Origin: Marinobacterium rhizophilum
GTDB lineage: Bacteria; Pseudomonadota; Gammaproteobacteria; Pseudomonadales; Balneatricaceae
Direction: 5' to 3'
DNA: 64,000 nt
Assembly: GCF_024397915.1 (NCBI RefSeq)
Contig: NZ_CP073347.1
Location: forward strand, 4,898,001 to 4,962,000
Part shown: positions 59,669 to 64,000 of the stretch, piece after piece
How the letters are laid out: every line of letters starts with the position of its first letter
How positions within the stretch are numbered: the first letter of the stretch is position 1
Notes under the pieces: generated by a model
What the model saw: the letters and a program-made list of their open reading frames with translations, nothing else
The model's database searches: none
What the model was told of the DNA's origin: nothing
Translations under genes and position numbers: made by a program

Positions 59669-61252
59669 TCATACTGCGGCCTCCTTGGGAATGTAAGCGG
59701 TAAAACGTGCGCCGCCGCCTGTTGTTTCAGAGACGGTGATCTCGCCGCCCAGCTGGGTCAGGGTCTGGCGCACCAGGTGCAGGCCGATGCCGCGGCTGCC
59801 GGACTTGCCACTGACGCCACGCTGAAAAATCCGCTCGCGTTCGGCCACGGGCACGCCTGTGCCCTGGTCTTCCACCTCAAAGATGAGGTCTGACCCCAGG
59901 TCCGTCATCGATAGTTGTACCTGCTTGCCCTGGGCGGCCAGTGTCGCCTCAAAGGCATTGTCCAGCAGGTTACCCAGCAGGGTCACGATGCGTTCGGCCG
60001 GCACATGGGTGGGCAGGGCGCCCATATGGCTGTCCGGGTCTATCAGCAGCTGCAAGCCCAGTTCATGGGCGCGATTGTACTTGCCCAGCAGGCAGCCGGA
60101 CAGTACCGGTTCGGTGACCGAGTCGACCAGCCAGCGCAGCAGCGCCTGCTGCTCGCGGGTTTCCTGGCCAATGATCTCCAGTGCGCGGTCACTGGCGCCG
60201 ATTTGAATGAGTCCTGCAATGGTGTGCAGCTTGTTGGCGTATTCATGGGTCTGGCTGCGCAGGGTCTCGGCGTACTGCTGTATCTGGGTGAGCTGGCGGC
60301 TGACCTGGTCCAGTTCATCCTTGCGCCTGAAGCTCGCCACGCCACCGATCACCTTTTGACCGTCGCGGATGGGGATGCGGTTCACGATCAGGGTCTGGCC
60401 GCGCAGGATCAGTTCGCGGTCAAACTCGGGCTCGCCACTGACCAGCATGTCAGGCAGGCGGCTGTCCGGCAGTACATCCTGTATGGGGCGTCCGCTCAGT
60501 GGCTCCGACGGGGACAGCCCCAGGGTGGCGGCTGCGGCCTGGTTGAAGGTGGTAATGCGGCCTTCGGTGTTGACCGCGATGATACCCTCGCGCACCGACT
60601 CCAGGGTCGCGTTGCGCTCTTCAAACAGCCGCGCGATCTGGTGCGGTTCCAGGCCAAAAATCGCCGAACGGAAACGACGCGATATCCAGACCGCGAGCAG
60701 AACCGACAGCAGCAGCAGGGCCAGGGTCACACCGATAACGATGCGCTGGTAGCGCAGCACTATATGCTCGAGGCTGGTCGTGAGGTAGCCCACGGAGACG
60801 ACGCCGAGGATATCGCCTTCCTCCGAAAAAATCGGCGCCTTGCCGCGTACCGAAGGGCCGAGGCTGCCGATTGCCCGGGAAATGTAGCTCTGGCCCAGCT
60901 CCAGCGCGCGGATGTTGTCGCCGCCGACCATCGGCAGGCCGATGCGCTCTGGCAGCGGGTGGGCCAGGCGAATGCCCGTCTCGTCGCCGACCGCAATGAA
61001 GCTTGCATCGGTGGCCTCGCGCAGCTCTTCGGCCAGGGTCTGCATGCGCACGCTGTCGTGCGCGCGGGCGGCTTCGCGCACCGCCGGTGTCTGGGCGATC
61101 ATCGACGCCAGCTGCAGTGCCCGCAGACCGATTTGTTCTTCCAGCGACGATGCCAGGTAACTCAGGGCAAAGCCGCCGAGCAGGGCCGTTTGCAGCAGCA
61201 CCAGCAGGCACATCATGAGCATCAGTCGGGTGCTAATTTTGAATCGGTTCAT
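59669..61252 (-). CDS. CitA/DcuS-like sensor histidine kinase
   Basis: A 527-residue kinase. Two membrane helices (about 10-35 and 168-190) enclose a periplasmic PAS-like (PDC/Cache) sensor domain. A cytoplasmic PAS (about 212-310) and a kinase core follow; the phosphoacceptor His is in QTHEYANKLHTIAGLIQIG, and the ATP-binding domain has NLLDNAFEA, DQGTGVP and GIGLHLVRQ. The layout is that of DcuS/CitA, which sense citrate or C4-dicarboxylates. It forms an operon with the response regulator downstream. Confidence 0.92.
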   Translation of the reverse strand: MNRFKISTRLMLMMCLLVLLQTALLGGFALSYLASSLEEQIGLRALQLASMIAQTPAVREAARAHDSVRMQTLAEELREATDASFIAVGDETGIRLAHPLPERIGLPMVGGDNIRALELGQSYISRAIGSLGPSVRGKAPIFSEEGDILGVVSVGYLTTSLEHIVLRYQRIVIGVTLALLLLSVLLAVWISRRFRSAIFGLEPHQIARLFEERNATLESVREGIIAVNTEGRITTFNQAAAATLGLSPSEPLSGRPIQDVLPDSRLPDMLVSGEPEFDRELILRGQTLIVNRIPIRDGQKVIGGVASFRRKDELDQVSRQLTQIQQYAETLRSQTHEYANKLHTIAGLIQIGASDRALEIIGQETREQQALLRWLVDSVTEPVLSGCLLGKYNRAHELGLQLLIDPDSHMGALPTHVPAERIVTLLGNLLDNAFEATLAAQGKQVQLSMTDLGSDLIFEVEDQGTGVPVAERERIFQRGVSGKSGSRGIGLHLVRQTLTQLGGEITVSETTGGGARFTAYIPKEAAV

Positions 61253-61360
61253 GCAGAGTCCGGGGTCGCTGATTGCTGTTTTTATGTCGGGCCCAGCCGT
61301 TGCCGGCTTGATGTGCCAGTGTAACGCGAATTGACGGTAGTCGCTGCGCCTGTGTTGGAG

Positions 61361-61366
61361 TATAAT
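61361..61366 (+). promoter_or_regulatory. Putative -10 element of thrS
   Basis: A perfect TATAAT lies 111 bases before the thrS start. A TTGACG at 61331 is too far upstream (24-base gap), so the -35 box is weak or absent. The leader of about 105 bases may carry regulation. Confidence 0.35.
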
Positions 61367-61476
61367 TCGACCCCCTTTATGCTGTGCTCCGTTTGTACAG
61401 CTTTATTTTCACGACATTATTTGATCACTTAAGTGGCCTGTCGTAAGGGTCACCACTGAGACAACAAGGGACTTTC

Positions 61477-63393
61477 ATGCCTGTTATTACACTCCCGGAC
61501 GCCAGTCAGCGCAGCTTTGAAACCGCGGTTACCGTACATGACGTTGCGGCGTCCATTGGTACCGGTCTTGCCAAGGCGGCACTCGCCGGCAAGGTCAATG
61601 GTACGCTGGTTGATACCAGTTACCTGATCACTGACGACTGCGAGCTGGCCATTGTCACGGCACGGGACGAAGAGGGTGTAGAGGTTATCCGTCACTCCTG
61701 CGCGCACCTGATGGCCATGGCCGTGCAGCAGCTGTTCCCGGGTGCCCAGGTAACCATCGGGCCTGTGATCGATAACGGCTTCTATTACGATTTTGCCTAC
61801 GAGCGGCCCTTTACGCCGGACGATCTGACGCAGATCGAAAAGCGCATGCAGCAGCTGTCCAAGGAAAATCTGCCGGTTAAGCGCTCGCTGATGAGCCGCG
61901 ATGAAGCCGTCGCCATGTTTGAAAAAATGGGCGAAAAGTACAAGGTCCAGATCATCGAGGCCATTCCGGGCGACCAGGAGCTGTCGTTCTACGGTCAGGG
62001 CGACTTTATTGACCTGTGCCGTGGTCCCCACGTGCCCTCGACCGGGCATATCAAGGCCTTCAAGCTGATGAAGGTGGCCGGGGCCTACTGGCGCGGCGAC
62101 TCGAACAACGAAATGCTGCACCGTATCTACGGTACCGCCTGGGGTGACAAGAAAGACCTGAAGGAATACCTGCACCGCCTGGAAGAGGCGGAAAAACGCG
62201 ATCACCGCAAGCTCGGCAAGCAGCAGGACCTGTTTCACCTGCAGGAAGAAGCGCCGGGCATGGTGTTCTGGCACCCGCCGGGCTGGATCCTGTATCAGGA
62301 AATCGAGCAGTACATGCGCGCCAAGCAGCGCAAGCACGGCTATCAGGAAATCAAGACACCCCAGGTGGTCGAACGCTCCCTGTGGGAGAAGTCCGGTCAT
62401 TGGGACAAGTTCTCCGAGCAGATGTTTACTACGCACTCGGAGCACCGCGATTTTGCGATCAAGCCGATGAACTGCCCCTGCCACGTGCAGGTGTTCAATC
62501 AGGGCTTGCGTTCGTACCGCGAAATGCCGCTGCGCCTGGCCGAGTTCGGCGCCTGTCACCGCAATGAGCCCTCCGGGGCGCTGCACGGCATCATGCGCGT
62601 ACGCGGCTTCGTGCAGGACGACGCACACATCTTCTGTAGCGAGCGCGATATTCAGAGCGAAGTGGCCAGCTTTATCGACTTCCTGCACGAGGTCTATGCC
62701 GACTTTGGCTTTACCGAGGTCATTTACAAGCTGTCGACCCGCCCGGAAAAGCGTGTCGGATCCGATGCCAGCTGGGACAAGGCCGAGAAATCCCTGGCCG
62801 AAGCCCTGGATGCGGCCGGCCTCGACTGGCAGGAATTGCCGGGCGAGGGTGCCTTCTACGGACCCAAGATTGAATTTTCTTTGAAAGATTGTCTTGGCCG
62901 GGTGTGGCAGTGCGGTACTATACAGGTCGATTTCTCGATGCCGGGCCGTTTGGGTGCCCAGTTCGTGAATGAAGCGGGTGAACGAGAGACACCGGTCATG
63001 CTGCACCGTGCAATCCTCGGTTCCTTCGAGCGATTCATCGGCATCCTGATCGAGAACTACGCCGGCGCATTGCCGACCTGGTTGGCACCACAGCAGGTTG
63101 CGGTACTCAACATTACCGACAAACAGGCTGAATATAGTAAAAAAGTGGCGCAACTTCTTGAAGATAAGGGCTTCCGGGCACAAGCGGACTTGAGAAACGA
63201 GAAGATCGGCTTTAAAATCCGCGAGCGCACACTCCAGAAGGTTCCATACCTGCTGGTTGTAGGCGATAAGGAAGTAGAATCAGGTTCCCTGGCAGTGCGT
63301 ACTCGCTCGGGCGAGGACCTGGGTACCTTGTCAATCGAAGAGTTCGTAGCCCTTCTGTCACAAGACGTGACCCGGAAGGGACGCCAGAATTAA
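61477..63393 (+). CDS. thrS: Threonyl-tRNA synthetase
   Basis: A 638-residue class II synthetase, full length. It has a TGS domain (about 1-62), an editing domain with zinc-like HxxxH (HSCAHLMAMAVQQLFP) and C.xH (DLCRGPHVPSTGHIKAF), a catalytic core with zinc ligands in MNCPCHVQVF and ..MRVRGFVQDDAHIFC, and a C-terminal anticodon-binding domain. It charges tRNA-Thr. AAGGGA precedes the ATG. infC follows 20 bases after the stop, the usual order in proteobacteria. Confidence 0.97.
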   Translation: MPVITLPDASQRSFETAVTVHDVAASIGTGLAKAALAGKVNGTLVDTSYLITDDCELAIVTARDEEGVEVIRHSCAHLMAMAVQQLFPGAQVTIGPVIDNGFYYDFAYERPFTPDDLTQIEKRMQQLSKENLPVKRSLMSRDEAVAMFEKMGEKYKVQIIEAIPGDQELSFYGQGDFIDLCRGPHVPSTGHIKAFKLMKVAGAYWRGDSNNEMLHRIYGTAWGDKKDLKEYLHRLEEAEKRDHRKLGKQQDLFHLQEEAPGMVFWHPPGWILYQEIEQYMRAKQRKHGYQEIKTPQVVERSLWEKSGHWDKFSEQMFTTHSEHRDFAIKPMNCPCHVQVFNQGLRSYREMPLRLAEFGACHRNEPSGALHGIMRVRGFVQDDAHIFCSERDIQSEVASFIDFLHEVYADFGFTEVIYKLSTRPEKRVGSDASWDKAEKSLAEALDAAGLDWQELPGEGAFYGPKIEFSLKDCLGRVWQCGTIQVDFSMPGRLGAQFVNEAGERETPVMLHRAILGSFERFIGILIENYAGALPTWLAPQQVAVLNITDKQAEYSKKVAQLLEDKGFRAQADLRNEKIGFKIRERTLQKVPYLLVVGDKEVESGSLAVRTRSGEDLGTLSIEEFVALLSQDVTRKGRQN

Positions 63394-63413
63394 TCTGAGC
63401 AGGAGATAGTACC

Positions 63414-63947
63414 ATCAGGCGCGATAACAGACGCGGCGAGAAACGCCCATCGATCAACGACAATATTCGAGCTAATGAGTGTCGGCTGATCGGCCCCGAC
63501 GGTAGCCAGATTGGAATAGTATCGATTAAGGATGCTCTTGAGGCAGCTCAGGAAGCGGGCCTTGACCTCGTACAGATCGCAGACTCCGACCCCATCGTCT
63601 GTAAGGTGATGGATTACGGTAAGCATCAGTACGAAGCGAAGAAGCAGCAGAACCTGGCCAAGAAAAAGCAGGTTCAGATGCAGGTCAAGGAAGTGAAATT
63701 CCGTCCTGGGACGGAAGAGGGGGATTACCAGGTAAAACTGCGCAACCTGGTACGTTTCCTTGAAGCCGGAGACAAGGCGAAAGTGACCTTGAGATTTCGT
63801 GGTCGCGAGATGGCCCATCAGGAACTGGGCATGCAGCTGATGTTACGGGTCGAAAAAGACCTGGAAGAGCTGGGTGTCGTTGAACAGCGTCCGAAGATGG
63901 AAGGCCGTCAGATGACCATGGTCATTGCTCCGAAGAAGAAAAAGTAA
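63414..63947 (+). CDS. infC: Translation initiation factor IF-3
   Basis: A 177-residue factor that binds the 30S subunit and checks start codons. The N domain (RPSINDNIRANECRLIGPDGSQIGIVS, about 12-75), a Lys-rich linker, and the C domain (VKEVKFRPGTEEGDYQVKLRNLVRFL onward) are complete. No ATG, GTG or TTG fits the start; the frame begins at ATC 63414, 8 bases after AGGAG. infC in enterobacteria starts with ATT and is autoregulated through this rare codon, so an ATC start is expected to work the same way. Confidence 0.93.
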   Translation: MRRDNRRGEKRPSINDNIRANECRLIGPDGSQIGIVSIKDALEAAQEAGLDLVQIADSDPIVCKVMDYGKHQYEAKKQQNLAKKKQVQMQVKEVKFRPGTEEGDYQVKLRNLVRFLEAGDKAKVTLRFRGREMAHQELGMQLMLRVEKDLEELGVVEQRPKMEGRQMTMVIAPKKKK

Positions 63948-63962
63948 TTCGAATTATGCAGC

Positions 63963-64000
63963 GCCCGCAATCGCTTCTGCATGGAAGTGGTTGCGGGTTT
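63963..64000 (+). terminator. Hairpin and T-run after infC (at window edge)
   Basis: A 14-bp stem (CCCGCAATCGCTTC with GAAGTGGTTGCGGG, three G-T wobbles) is followed by TTT, where the window ends. It is either the end of thrS-infC or an attenuator before rpmI, which usually follows. Confidence 0.6.

Noticed and set aside
61331..61336. TTGACG as the -35 box of thrS
   Set aside because: It is 24 bases from TATAAT; the usable range is about 16-18.

Overview
The window looks like a chromosomal segment of a GC-rich gammaproteobacterium, most likely a marine Oceanospirillales-type heterotroph related to pseudomonads. This rests on the proteobacterial gene families (kdsA for LPS, lutABC, tctCBA, DUF2788, DUF2789, LemA/GIDE, YceI), the sigma-54/NtrC-type promoters on the urea genes, and the thrS-infC order. 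The genus is inferred, not proven. No rRNA, tRNA or CRISPR array was seen.

Layout: 1-9.7 kb holds housekeeping and redox genes (partial ABC exporter, DUF2254, two c-type cytochromes, ribosome-associated protein, DegQ-like protease, CopD-like protein, YceI). 9.8-16.7 kb holds an OmpR/EnvZ-type two-component pair, an AbrB-type membrane protein, an aldo/keto reductase, yaaA and azlCD. 16.9-30 kb holds trpS, a sulfurtransferase, cysK, a pseudokinase-SUMF1 fusion, kdsA, and GIDE/LemA. 30.4-44.6 kb is a nitrogen-scavenging island: urea ABC importer urtABCDE, then ureD, two reverse-strand genes, and ureA-ureB-ureC-ureE-ureJ-ureF-ureG. 44.9-53.2 kb holds a membrane-fused flavin disulfide oxidoreductase, a globin, a complete IS256-family element and the lutABC lactate operon with a divergent GntR regulator. 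53.4-61.3 kb holds a tripartite tricarboxylate transporter, a REP-associated transposase with a large 142-bp repeat array, and a CitAB/DcuSR-like two-component system. The window ends with thrS-infC.

The island reads as one pathway. UrtABCDE imports urea, UreABC hydrolyses it, UreDEFG with UreJ load nickel, and sigma-54-type promoters lie before both urtA and ureA.

The most unusual structure is between ureB and ureC. The usual short junction is replaced by exactly five 95-bp tandem units. Each is a complete 31-codon minicistron starting with a copy of the ureC translation-initiation region, and each overlaps the next by one base (TGATG), forming an unbroken chain of stop/start overlaps from ureB to ureC. 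Two other gene junctions (urtD/urtE and the GIDE gene end) also carry short imperfect tandem duplications. Dispersed heptanucleotide repeats, a conserved double-hairpin element and the RAYT-linked array show that intergenic DNA in this genome is unusually rich in repeats.
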